Below the pieces are notes generated by a model, which ran no database searches, was not told the DNA's origin, and saw only the letters and a program-made list of their open reading frames with translations. From Elmis aenea (lineage: Eukaryota > Arthropoda > Insecta > Coleoptera > Elmidae): a DNA stretch of 64,000 bases. The stretch lies in contig OX393577.1 of assembly GCA_947652605.1 (NCBI GenBank), forward strand, positions 65,186,108-65,250,107, written 5' to 3'. Shown here piece by piece: positions 23,097 through 33,520 of the stretch; positions within the stretch are counted from its first letter, which is position 1; each line of letters begins with the position of its first letter. The position numbers and the translations under genes were made by a program.

Positions 23097-24399
23097 AAGC
23101 GTGTTTTTTTAGAGGTATAGAACTTTAAAAGGAAATAAAACACATCAAAATCATGGTAATGACCTTAATATTGGCTTTATTAAAAATATAATTTTATGCC
23201 ATTTAATGTTTAAATATAATTTCTGGCATATGGGCGCCACGGCTGGCTCTGAGGAACCGCAGTCTGGAAGTCCAATTTTCTACCACTTTTTCCAGTAGTT
23301 GTAGGCGTATATCGGCAATAATGCGACGAATATTTGTTTCCAAATCGTCCAATGTCTGTGGTTTATTGGCGTAGGCTAAGGACTTCACATATCCCCACAG
23401 AAAATAATCCATGGGTATAATGTCACACGAACGTGGAGGCCAATTCACAGCAGCATTTCTCGAAATTATGCGTTCACCGAATGTTTCCTGCAATAATCTT
23501 ATTGTGTCGCCAGCTGTGTGGCATGTTGCGCCGTCTTGCTGAAACCAAAGCTGTTCCACATTAACGCCATTCAACTGGGGAACGAAAAAGTCAGTGATCA
23601 TGGATCTATAGCGCTCCCCATTGACTGTAACGTTCTGACCGGCATCATCTTTGAAGACATATGGGCCAATGATTCCGCCAGCCCATAAAGCACACCAAAC
23701 CGTGATTTTTAGTGGATGTAACGGCGTCTCAATAAAGGCTTCTGGTTGTTCTGCACTCCAAATCCGGTTATTATGTTTATTCACGTAGCCGTTCAACCAA
23801 AAATGAGCCTCATCGCTGAACAAGATTTTGTGATGGAAATGGTGGTCAACAGCAATCTTGTTTTCGGCCCATTCTCCAAACGTACGACGAGCATGATGGT
23901 CACGCGGCTTTAACTCTTGCACAAGCTAGATCTTATAGGCTCGTAAACCAAGATCTTTCCGTAAAATCTTCCATACAGTGGATGGACATAACTGTAATTG
24001 CTGTACACGATGGCGAATCGACTCATTTGGGTCCTCCGCAACACTACGCTCTACTCTGGCAACAACTTCTTCAGTGCGCACTGTACGACGTCTCTGCGGA
24101 TGCGAATTATCAATTAAAGAGTGCTTGGTACGAAAACGATTCATTGTTGCTCGAATAGTTTGCTCTGATGGACGATTATGTCGGCCGTAAAATGGACGTA
24201 GCGCACGGTAAGTTTCGCGAACTGAACCATGATTTTCAAAATAAATTTGCACTATTTGGAAACGTTGTTCTGGTGTAAGTCTATTCATGGCAAAATGGCA
24301 CAACACACGCAACACAAAGCACCTGTCAACTTTTGAAAAAACTGTCACTAGAAACAACGGTGCCAACTTGAAAATCAAACCTCTAAAAAAAACACCCTT
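23097..24399 (-). mobile_element. Tc1/mariner-superfamily element, almost intact
   Basis: The element is 1,303 bp long with TA at 23095-23096 and 24400-24401. The inverted ends read AAGCGTGTTTTTTTAGAGGT and AAGGGTGTTTTTTTTAGAGG inward. It carries one transposase gene on the minus strand, 23203-24288. Only one nonsense codon interrupts it, and the TIRs and coding length are otherwise preserved. This suggests recent loss of activity. It lies in receptor intron 1. Confidence 0.9.
23203..24288 (-). pseudogene. Tc1/mariner transposase with one in-frame stop
   Basis: The start is the ATG of MNRLTPEQRFQIV, about 110 bp inside the TIR; 40 upstream codons lacking homology features are excluded. The N-terminal DNA-binding half has helix-turn-helix features (RFQIVQIYFENHGSVRETYR, RPSEQTIRATMNRF, RVQQLQLCPSTVWKILRKDL). 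A single TAG at 23926-23928 follows AYKI. The frame then continues LVQELKPRD with the catalytic domain: D159 in LFSDEAHF, D252 in FQQDGATCH, and D289 in WPPRSCDIIPMDYFLWGY. There are 36 residues between the last two. Total length is 360 residues, normal for the superfamily (about 340-370). Transposase cuts and pastes the element at TA sites. Confidence 0.9.
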
Positions 24400-24401
24400 T
24401 A

Positions 24402-25204
24402 GTAACAAGTTATTCTAGTAATGCGGAAGACTTTTGTCACTCCCTATAATTTCATGAATAAATTTTTTCAAGTTTTGAATCTTTTCAGAAGTGCCAGGAT
24501 AATTTTGGAAACGCTTTTTATTTTAATTCGTTTAATGTTGGTTTTTGTAGTTAACAATTATAACAAGTTCAACAGCTACGAATTTTTAAGAATTTTCGTT
24601 TTCAAGTCAACATCTGATTTAGTATGATAAACGGGCGACCAAATCATGATTAAGAACTGAATAATTAATCAGTCGCATGTTTTCGCTGTAGACTGAAGTT
24701 CACTACGTCTACCAATTCATCTCTTCACACTCTTGGCTCCAAACTTAATTCGATAGAGCGGAATTAAACCAAACCTCATTATTACGCTTTCCTGGTAACT
24801 AAGTTACGGGAAGAGCTTGCTTAAGAATAACATTATAAGAAAAACCTTAGGTCTTTATTCCGAGACAGGCACAAAAGTAAGATCGAGAAGTACTTTTAAA
24901 TTAAAAAAGAACAAATCTTTGCAAATACATCCATACTGGAAATTGAAATTAAATCTTAACTATTGTAAAGGATGAAAAATAACTACTTTTATACAATTTG
25001 AGTTTGATGATAAGAGGATCAAACTGTATTTTTTGAAAATAGGATTTTTAAAAAAAAGTGTTTTCTTAAATATGTTTAAATTGTTTTCCACATTTTAAAA
25101 ACTCTAGAACAATCTTCTTTCGGAACATTTGTAAAATAATTATGTACGCTAGTACCAATATCTTTCTGAAATAATAACAATCTACCCCGCAAATAAAAAT
25201 AAAA
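24402..25204. other. Intronic AT-rich sequence, nothing recognised
   Basis: A 68-codon plus-strand frame at 24421-24627 shows no motif. No repeat is supported. Confidence 0.35.
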
Positions 25205-25345
25205 AACAATCAAAAGTTGCACATTGTAAGTCAGGTGAATTTGGGGGATGCTCCATAACTTTTATCTTTTTTCAGCCAAAAATTGGAGAGTTAAAGTTGC
25301 CACATGAGCTGATGCATTATTATAATAAAGGACAATCTCTTCCAT
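25205..25345 (-). mobile_element. Mariner transposase catalytic-domain fragment
   Basis: The minus strand reads YYNNASAHVATLTLQFLAEK and, in a shifted frame, KVMEHPPNSPDL. These match the mariner motifs HDNAxxH and HPPYSPDLAP around the second and third catalytic acids. The first D is changed to N and the frame is broken. Fragment only. Confidence 0.6.
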
Positions 25346-25904
25346 ACTTGTTTTTTTTTTCTAATTCTCAGTAATATTTTAAAAATTGTAGTTTTTTCGT
25401 TTCTAAAACCCTCTACACATATTTTTCAGATCTTATTAGGATGCCGTTTATTTTTACTTTAAACGCAAGAAAATTATTTTCTGTTAGTGCAGTAATATCT
25501 AACAGCTGGTGCTACAACTAAACTTTTATTATTTAGGTGCACTATTCGCTCCTCAACAGATGCTTAAAGTGTATATTGTTACGACGTACAAGAAACTAAA
25601 CTCTATTAAGTTGTTTTTTGCTGCCCAGTTAAACTTTAATATCGTGTGTGAACTGGAAAACATCTTACCAAATTAAATTGCAGACAGTTTATTTATTTTT
25701 GTTCAGCTTAATTGCTTAACTTAACGACTGCAGAAGCACCTTAGCAGAAACTTTGTTTTTTATTTCACGATACAACTTATGTTGAGGTAGGCATAAGACT
25801 ACCTATTTAAAGTTTACTTGAGTCCCGTTTTAATCTAAAAAGAAACTTTTTTAATCGTCATTTTTGTTTGCTGTTCATTAAAAATGGATACGTGGCAGAG
25901 TCAA

Positions 25905-26291
25905 ATAAACACCTACAGTGTTTAAGATATTAACACTGGTCTAATAGGCCAACCATCAGTTTTTTCTAATAAATCTTAAAACTAAATATGTACTTAACAA
26001 CTAGAGTCCATCCATTGATGTCTTCTAGATTGTTCTGACTAAGTTTTAGCACTGTCACCCGAGCACTATGCTCTGCTTTTTACACAAAACACACTACACG
26101 ACTTCAAAGGGCTTGGTCCTCTTCAATCTTTGGACAAGATGTTGGTTGTCCAGCAGTTGAAGAGCTTCTGCATTCTCATGATGGTGGAGTCTGGCTACGT
26201 GTTTACCAGCAAACCTTTTAATTTCTTCCTTAACTATTGGTATACCAAGATCTCGATAAAGATCACTGTTGCGGACGTACCATGGAGCCAC
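25905..26291 (-). mobile_element. Jockey-type LINE 3' end, inverted copy
   Basis: The minus strand encodes APWYVRNSDLYRDLGIPIV, EEIKRFAGKHVARLHHHENA and RLKRTKPFEVV-stop, followed by a 3'UTR shared with the plus-strand copy at 26765-27165. It is truncated just before the APWYVRN block, where it meets the 5' end of the other copy. The two make a large inverted repeat. Confidence 0.85.
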
Positions 26292-27165
26292 ATTTGAAGA
26301 CGACACTGTACTAGTTACTTGCAGTAGGCAAAGATCAGGAAACATCCACTAGAGAGTTGCAACGTAATGTAAGCCAGTAACGTAATGCTTAACTGGGCCA
26401 AACAATGGAAAATTAAGCTTAACGAGCTTAAGTCCATCCATGTCAATTTTACAAATAAAAGGATAACAGATCCACTGCTACTTAACATAAATGGGACTAC
26501 AGTGCCATATGAAAATAAAGCGAAATGTCTTGGCATGACCCTTGACGCAAAATTGCGATGGAAAGAACATGTTAAAAAGAAAAAAACCGAACTTAATCTA
26601 AAATACAGACAGTACTTCTGTCTTCTTGGAAGATATTCCAGATTATCATTATATAATAAGATCCTAATATACAAACAGGTCCTGAAACCGGTGTGACTTT
26701 ACGGTATTCAACTTTGTGGTTGCACCAAAGACAGCAATATTACTATCCAGACTTTCCAAAACAAAGTGCTACGTAATATGGTAAACGCTCCATGGTACGT
26801 CCGCAACAGTGATCTTCATCGAGATCTAGGTATACCAACGGTTAAGGAAGAAATTAAAAAGTTTGCTGGTAAACACGAAGCCAGACTCCACCATCATGAG
26901 AATGCAGGAGCTCTTCAACTGCTGGACAACCAACATCTTGTCCGAAGATTGAAGAGGACCAAGCCCTTTGAAGTCGTGTAGTGTGTTTTGTGTAAAAAGC
27001 AGAGCATAGTGCGTGGCTGAGAGTGCATAAAATTTAGAACAATCTAGAAGTCATCAATGGATGGACTCTAGTTGTTAAGTATTTAGTTTTAAGACTTATT
27101 AGAAAAAAATTGATGGTTGGGCTATTAGACCAGTATTAATAACTCAAACACCATAGGTGTTTAAA
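26292..27165 (+). mobile_element. Jockey-type LINE 3' part, RT thumb to 3'UTR
   Basis: The copy opens in the RT catalytic motif (FEDDTVLV, with FADD degraded). It continues AVGKDQETSTRELQRNV, LNWAKQWKIKLNELKSIHVN, KCLGMTLDAKLRWKEHV, and YNKILIYKQVLKPV followed by TGA. Then come TFQNKVLRNMVNAPWYVRN and KRTKPFEVV-stop. The stop after KPV is probably a decayed tryptophan codon, as KPVW-YG is usual. The 3'UTR runs to about 27165. The element is 5'-truncated and inactive. Confidence 0.85.
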
Positions 27166-28227
27166 AAAAGTCTCTAGAAATATGATAACAGGACAAAATC
27201 GTCAGGTCATATCAGTTATCAAAACCGCAGTCTTTGGTAGGAAAAGTTGTTTGTATGTATATAAAAGCTCAAAGCTTGCATCTTCCTTAAAAGAAACAGA
27301 TCTATCAACGGATATACGGACGAAGCAAGACAGAAGTTAAAAGACTGACGTACTGTTGCCAAGCAACACAAAACACAAGCTGCTGTCGCGGGTGTATTGT
27401 TTGCTTATCGCGAATAAAAATCGTTTCAACTTATCAATCAAACATTTATTCACTTAATAATTGAAAGGAGGCGTCTCCAACAGACGTATGTGAAACCCTT
27501 TGTGCTGCCAACAAGCTACAGTAGACATACCCACGTTCACCTTCATGAAATTCGAAAAGGTTGCATTATCTACATTATCCTTAGGTATTTGGTCCTCGAA
27601 ACAGTGAAAGGGAATTTGGCAATTACAGATTAAATTTACGCCTTACAGCTGAGCATACAAATATTTCAAACGACCCGGTTCAGTGGGAAAGTCCGTCGTA
27701 TATACACGGAAAATCGAATTCTAATGTTATCGGCAGTCGTTCTAATACTTGATGTGTTCAATAACCGGAAATACTGGCAATAAGCGAGATATTAAATGCT
27801 AAAATATAAATCATTTCCCTTTATGCTTTCCTATCAATTTTGGGGGCTCTTCTGAAAGCCTAAAATATTCTTTTCACAGGCTAACAGAATTTATTTAGGT
27901 GTTTAAAACCTGAAATTGGGTTCAATGCCTGTGAGAGTAATGGATAATTAAAATTAAAAAAATAGCGTTAATTAAAAAATTGTCTTTATACACCAAAATA
28001 TTATTAACTAAAAGGTTTAAATGCGTTTAAAGAATTCAGTTTTTATTATAAATATTACTGTTAAAAGAAACGCTTATTGCCCTTGGGCATATTACCAAAC
28101 AGAGTTAAAAATTGTAAGAAGTTTAATAAAAATTCATATTTTTTTTATGGAGAATCTCTAGTCGTAAGACGTTTTTATCTAACTATAACCCCTAAAATCC
28201 AATAATAGAAATATCCGTTATCCATTT
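27166..28227. other. Intronic sequence, possible LTR-like block
   Basis: At 27190-27460 a TATAAAAG box (27261), a sequence-complex region and an AATAAA (27413) resemble the architecture of an LTR. I could not find TG...CA ends with a target duplication, so this stays tentative. The rest is AT-rich without features. Confidence 0.25.
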
Positions 28228-28470
28228 AGGTGTCACTTTATTGATGTATTTCTCATCAAGATTAGATTAATCCTTTAGTGGTGTTAGTGAACTGCTCCAA
28301 CATTTATACAACGAAATATTGAGGCATGTAATGGATTAACTGGATGAATGTCTCTCTAATAAATTCTCAGTAGACTGTGGATGCTTAAATTCGCTAATCG
28401 CTGATGAACGGCTTGCGACACGGTCGCAAAACGTTACCTACGTACCACCCATCACTCATTAAAACTTTTG
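28228..28470 (+). other. Repeat fragment with CTGATGA-hairpin motif
   Basis: CTGATGA (28401-28407) is followed by a stem TTGCGAC/GTCGCAA (28413-28429) and then AAACG. This arrangement is seen near the termini of Penelope-like and some other retroelements, and overlaps the hammerhead-ribozyme core pattern. The second conserved strand (GAAA) is altered here. A second, better-matching motif lies at 45071-45112. Confidence 0.35.
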
Positions 28471-28544
28471 TAATCAAACTTTAAAAGTATTTTAATAAAC
28501 AACTGATTATATTTGAATGAGCGACTCCGCACATTTTTAGTAGT

Positions 28545-28787
28545 TATTGTCATGGCCTCGGAGAAAACTTGCAAAGGATGCGCGAATTAATAAATAGAAG
28601 ACTTCGATTTTATCTCTGACGGTTTCACAGCCAACGCGATCGCAAAAATTGCCTTTATTATTTAAATTTTCAGTTTTTCCCCTATTGGAAATGGCCAGTG
28701 GCACGTATAACTCTGCAAAACGTTTAGTTTGTTCTTGATGCAAAGATTCTAGCGACAACATATCGTGACCCTCCCTTGTAAGGTAGA
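28545..28787 (-). mobile_element. Family A long-TIR element, half copy
   Basis: This matches the right arm of 16528-17197: ACTTGCAAAGGATGCGCG, CGGTTTCACAGCCAACGCGA, TGGCCAGTGGCACGTATAAC, and GCGACAACATATCGTGACCC at the terminus. The opposite arm is absent. Confidence 0.75.
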
Positions 28788-28834
28788 AAAGTGATTTTGA
28801 AACAAATTGAAGATTAAATTAAAAATATATTGTA

Positions 28835-28930
28835 TACAGAGTGTGCCAGAGATCATTACCACCTTGAATAACTTTTTGTTTTTAAAAATACCCATAACAA
28901 ATTCTATTGAGCGAATATAACTTAGCTTCC
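28835..28930 (+). repeat. ACAGGGTGT-family end
   Basis: TATACAGAGTGTGCCAGAGA is followed by TCATTACCACCTTGAATA. It corresponds to the inverted end at 12231-12292. No matching second end was located nearby. Confidence 0.5.
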
Positions 28931-29993
28931 ACCCAGTGCCAGACGAGCGAAGCCCAGAACTACACTCGTTTCGAAAAAGGTCTCGACTTTTCGGAGGGAT
29001 CAATTCAAAAATTATGATGCCCGAGACAGTATATTTGTGAGACCCTTCCAAATGAGAGACTAAGCTAAAGCATGGCTAGCTTATAGTGTAAATTCGGCAC
29101 TGCTTCCACCTTCTATATCCAGTGAAAAATTCTTGCTATCGTATAAAATGTTGGTGACGATCTTAGCCCATGCAAAATTTCTAAAGATTTAGCTGAAAAA
29201 ATTTTGGAACCCACTGTTTTAAGCAAAGGTTATAGCCCCAGCCCTAATGATCGCCCTTGTTGAGATATAGAATTCCTAAAAGACCTCACTTCCCTTTTAA
29301 GATCCATTTAGGGTTTTATAAACACCAAACTATTCGTCAAAGACCGTAAACGATACTTTGCTTGACGATACAATTATGAAACAAGCCGCTCAGGTTCACG
29401 ATATAAGCTCTCCTGAACCGAGAAATAATTAAGTGACATATTTATTTGCGTAATGACATCGTCTTAAATATATTAAGTCGATTTGGTTGCGTGAGAAACG
29501 TTTTAGAAGCTTTCCCCAGTATAATCGCTTTGATAAACTTTTATATCTGAAATTATGCAGATGTTGCAAATCTCAAGAAGTGGCTTAAATTCTTTTTATT
29601 TCCATTAAATTAATGTGTGGTATAAAAAAAGACGTGCAAAATTCTGAAGATTAAAACAGCAATTATTTAAATAACAGGATATAAAAGAAATTAAATTGTC
29701 CCTTAAAAAAATGTAGCAACTGGTCTATTAATCACTCTTTTTCGTGAAATTACAAGTTGTAATATGATTCTGATGGATATATTTTCAGTGAAAAGGGATT
29801 TTATTGATGGATGACATGTTCATGCTTTTAGATTGGTTATCATTACCGCAGATTCCCACATTAGTCACTAAAAAATTCTGATAGGGGGAATGTTCCAATT
29901 AATATAAAAATTGGGTGATGCCAAATAACACCATTAAATACAACATGTAACATTTTAGTCGAAATGGGTCATGTCGAGGTTCAAAATTATGAT
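28931..29993. other. Intronic AT-rich sequence, nothing recognised
   Basis: No supported exon, motif or repeat up to the Harbinger element. Confidence 0.35.
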
Positions 29994-29996
29994 TTA

Positions 29997-31039
29997 GGCC
30001 CGCTGCACACGTACGTTTTTCGCCCGCAGCGGGCCCGCAGCTTACCCGCAGCGGGCCCGCAACTTACCCGCTGCGGGCCCGCAGCGGGCGCCCGACCGGT
30101 GCCGAAGTTGCTTGATGCTCACGTAGGTTTTTTTGCGGCACAGTGCCGTAATTGTTATTCAGTCAGGCATTCGTTCTTTTCCGAGCGCCACAGTGTGCTT
30201 TTCTTTTCGCATCACATATGGAGGTGTCACATAGAAAACGGGTAGCATTTGCATACCTGGTATACAAACATTATGTTTCTAAAAACAAAAGGCGTTATTG
30301 AGTGCATCCGTTCACCGAGCAAACACTGGCAAGGGGAGAGTTTGGGCGATCTTTTGGTGATTTAAGAGAAAATCGAGACAAGTTTTACAATTACTTCAGA
30401 ATGGGTGTCCCATCGTTCGACGAGCTGCTGGGTAGAATAAGTGATAAGATAATGTCTCAAGATAAATGTATGAGACTTGCCATACCTCCAGTGGAAATGT
30501 TAGCTGTGACTCTTAAGTTAGTAAATATATGTTTTCAGTAAATTAAAAAAAAAAAATTCCTTAATAAAGTTTTATGAACATAGTAGCAATTAAGAGGTTC
30601 ATTAAACACTGAACATTTACTATGAGAGATAAATGTAAATAAAATAAAAATACAAGACTTACAAATACAGTATAAGCGGACATAAGAGGTGTCCGCTTAA
30701 TAGAAAAACTGATACCAGAGAATGAAATGCTTACCTTGAATTAACAAAGGAAGTATATGTATAAGACCACTAAAACAGTACAAATACTACTTATACTAAC
30801 AACAAAAAGTAAAATAAACTTCTCTTTTGTGTAAATTGCTCTGGTGTTATGTCAATAACTGTAAATATTTTTACGCGCCAAAACACATAGAGACGGCCCT
30901 GATACTACAATGTACTATAGCACCGCAAATAACTTGCCCGCTGCGGGCCCGCTGCGGGTAAGTTTCGTGCCCCCTGCGGGTAAGTTGCGGGCCCGCAGCG
31001 GGCCCGCTGCGGGCGAAAAACGTACGTGTGCAGCGGGCC
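29997..31039 (+). mobile_element. PIF/Harbinger-derived element with perfect 42-bp TIRs
   Basis: The first and last 42 bp are exact reverse complements, beginning GGCCCGCTGCACACGTACGT. The flanks are TTA and TAA, consistent with the TWA preference of the superfamily, although not an identical duplication. Both subterminal regions (about 30017-30096 and 30936-31018) are packed with GCCCGC/GCGGGC words, very GC-rich against the AT-rich surroundings. The interior keeps one exon of a transposase-like gene (30218-30513), and the rest of the coding part is deleted. Confidence 0.88.
30218..30513 (+). pseudogene. Harbinger transposase (HARBI1-like) N-terminal exon remnant
   Basis: The frame starts MEVSHRKRVAFAYLVYKHYV and reaches RRY followed by TGA (30299-30301), where the family has a tryptophan (RRYWVHPF). 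It then continues VHPFTEQTLARGEFGRSFGD, FYNYFRMGVPSFDELLGRI and IPPVEMLAVTLK. This is the N-terminal region of Harbinger nucleases, before the DDE core. It ends near a possible donor (TTAA|GTTAGTAAAT). The catalytic exons are missing. It could not make a nuclease. Confidence 0.8.
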
Positions 31040-31584
31040 TAAGTTAACGCTTTATCTTTCAATAAAATCAGAGAACTTTGATCGATCCTATTTTATTCAT
31101 TGCAAACGATTTTTCTATAAAGATTATGCTTCTGTATTTGTTGTAAGATGGAATTTGCGTTTGGCTTGTAAAACGCAAAGAAAAAGACTAAATTATTGTT
31201 TGTAATCCAATGAAAAAGTTTTTATTGCGTAATAAATTTCCTTAATATTGTCACTTAACGTAAAGGAACCATAATTTATTTAGGCAACAACAATGAGCTG
31301 TTTGTTTTGCAGTTTCATTAAGTTTAGAAAAGTTTCCTGACGTTATTAACAGTAATATAAATTGTAACTTTGCGTTTATGAAAAGCATGTTTCCGATATA
31401 TTTTTTTAAAGAAGCTTGTACGAAAAAGATTCTTATGTGATAACGAAAATTTTAAAAAAGTTATAAATATTCATCATACTATATTTGTTGTATAACTTTT
31501 TTAAAATTTATTTCCAACGTAAGTTATGATAAATCTAAAGAGACAATAAATTATTCGAAAATTAATTATTCAAAAATTGAGCCG

Positions 31585-32216
31585 TTTAATTAAAAAGTGG
31601 CATAAGTTTTTTTTTGCGAAAAATCAGTTAAAGCTGTTTGCGATTACAAAAATGTACTTATTGTATTTTTATATTAAAATGTTTAACTTGCAATTTCTTT
31701 CAAAATCATTACTACTTTAGTGTTTTGCTTTTTATGGGGAATCAAAACCTTTGTGAACCTAGTGCATAAATTCTTGTTTGGTGTTTGGTAGAATTCGTGG
31801 AAAAAACTCTGTAAAGCGATAAACTTTTCTTGAGAAATTCTTTTTTGACAAGTTTTTACTCCGACGTAAGAATCCAAATTTCTTCACACCCAAATTGTCT
31901 TGCATAACTTTCCAAACAGGTATTTCGGATACCCCAACTTCTCTGGCAATGAAAGACAACTTCATCCCCCGATCTGACAGCACCAAATCTTTAATTTTTT
32001 AAACCATGTCTTCAGTTGTTGCCTCAACAGGTCGACCTGGATCATCTTGTATAGAAGTCTCGATCCCAGTGAAACTGCTTGGACCAAAATTTTCCTTGAA
32101 TACAGATGGGGCTTAATTTCACACGTCGGTCATTCTTTGACAGATAATTTTGGCCCGTGACCCTCTTTTGTGAGAAATTTTATTCCACTTCCATGCTCGG
32201 CTTTAATTTCACCCAT
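31585..32216 (-). mobile_element. Mariner element remnant, N-terminal transposase half
   Basis: The minus strand starts MGEIKAEHGSGIKFLTKEGH at 32216. After frame breaks it shows GRPVEATTEDMV and then DLVLSDRGMKLSFIAREVGV, VWKVMQDNLGVKKFGF and KVYRFTEFFPRILPNTKQEF. These correspond to the HTH domains and linker of mariner transposases. The DDE catalytic domain is absent and the sequence passes into the 3' end near 31585-31710. Stops and frameshifts make it inactive. The 3' tail is shared with 18585-18710. Confidence 0.7.
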
Positions 32217-33314
32217 TTTTGTTAAGAAAAAATTGTACAGATCTCCTTAGACTCAATATATATTGACAAAACAATTCTCTTCAGGTTCAAAATGTTACAG
32301 CTGTTTAAAGAAATGATAATTTTCATTTTCAGGGTTAAGATTACACAAGAACACGCCCTTGTACATAATTACATATTAACGAAAATATAGTTAATGTTGC
32401 TCAGTAAAACACAAAATCTGTGCTTTTATTTAACGTTTGAAACGATTTGGAGAAAACGGAATGAAATGCCAATTAAAATTCCATAAAGTTTCATTGCAGT
32501 CGAATTATAATTAGGCCTGTGTAAAAACAGTCACATAAAGTAACAATTTTTAATGATTTTCATTAATTTTAAATCTGTTTAAGATCCAATTACCGCGACC
32601 CTTTTAAATTATTTAATTTACTGGAAGATTTCCGTTAAAATCTAACGTTAAATTCTGCTGCGATTTTGATTCAAGTATAACCGCCAATAATTAAATTTAG
32701 AGTTTTTAATTCGATCAATACAATTTTGCACCACAACGTTAATTACCTAAGCAATTACAATTAATATTAAATTATGTAGATGGGGATAACAGGCTCTGTA
32801 AACCTAAGGGTTATTGCTCTCCTTAACTTGTTTAACATGATGGTGAATGTACATTATATTGGTAATCCCCCAGTATTACAAAGACCTCTGAAGGGATTAC
32901 AGACAACTTCCTACACGAAATATGCTGAAATGTATTAAGCAATATGAAAATTTATGGACCGCGCGGGCTTGCAACGATGAATAAGATTTTTTTTCACGCC
33001 GCTAGGTCGAACATGCATTATGTGTATATATTGGTCACTAGAGAGATTTTACTTCGCTTGTAACTTGAGAGTCACTCGATGGACTTTGTTATTATGCCCT
33101 TTTAAGAATCGTGCTGACACAGAGAGTGTTTATGGACTATAAAAGGTTTTTAGACCAATTCTTTGAGAGGCAACGCGGTACTATTATATGTCTTAAATGC
33201 ATGACAGTTTTTATTTTGATCAAAAGGCTCTGAGAAAAAGAAATTTGAACAATAGCAAATAAAAACTGGGCTAAACATGTAGGTTAAATAAAATGAAGGA
33301 TTATTTATAGTACA
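32217..33314. other. Intronic AT-rich sequence, nothing recognised
   Basis: GGGGATAACAGGCTCTG near 32780 recalls large-subunit rRNA but the neighbourhood does not. No gene is supported. Confidence 0.35.
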
Positions 33315-33520
33315 TTACATAGCAAGAGTTGTAAGAAGCATATTACGCACGAGCGGAAAAGTTGCGCACGGAGCCGCGTAGCGACGAGTGCGTATTTCCA
33401 CGAGTGCGTAATTGCTTTACAACTCGTGTTATGGAGCTTGCTTTTTCTACGATCACATAATACATACGATTTTAAAGGCTTTTTGGCTAATATACACATG
33501 CAATTACGTTGATAATTTTT
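33315..33520. repeat. Dispersed repeat B, copy 1
   Basis: About 200 bp matches 47545-47730. Shared words include TACGCACGAG, GCGCACGGAG, CCACGAGTGCGTAATTGCTT, TACAACTCGTGTT, TTCTACGATCACATAATACA and GCTAATATACACATG. The superfamily is unknown. The 64-codon minus-strand frame here belongs to the repeat. Confidence 0.7.

Noticed and set aside
32775..32800. rRNA-like or mitochondrial 16S fragment (GGGGATAACAGGCT)
   Set aside because: The match is a single short word; neighbouring sequence does not follow the rRNA.
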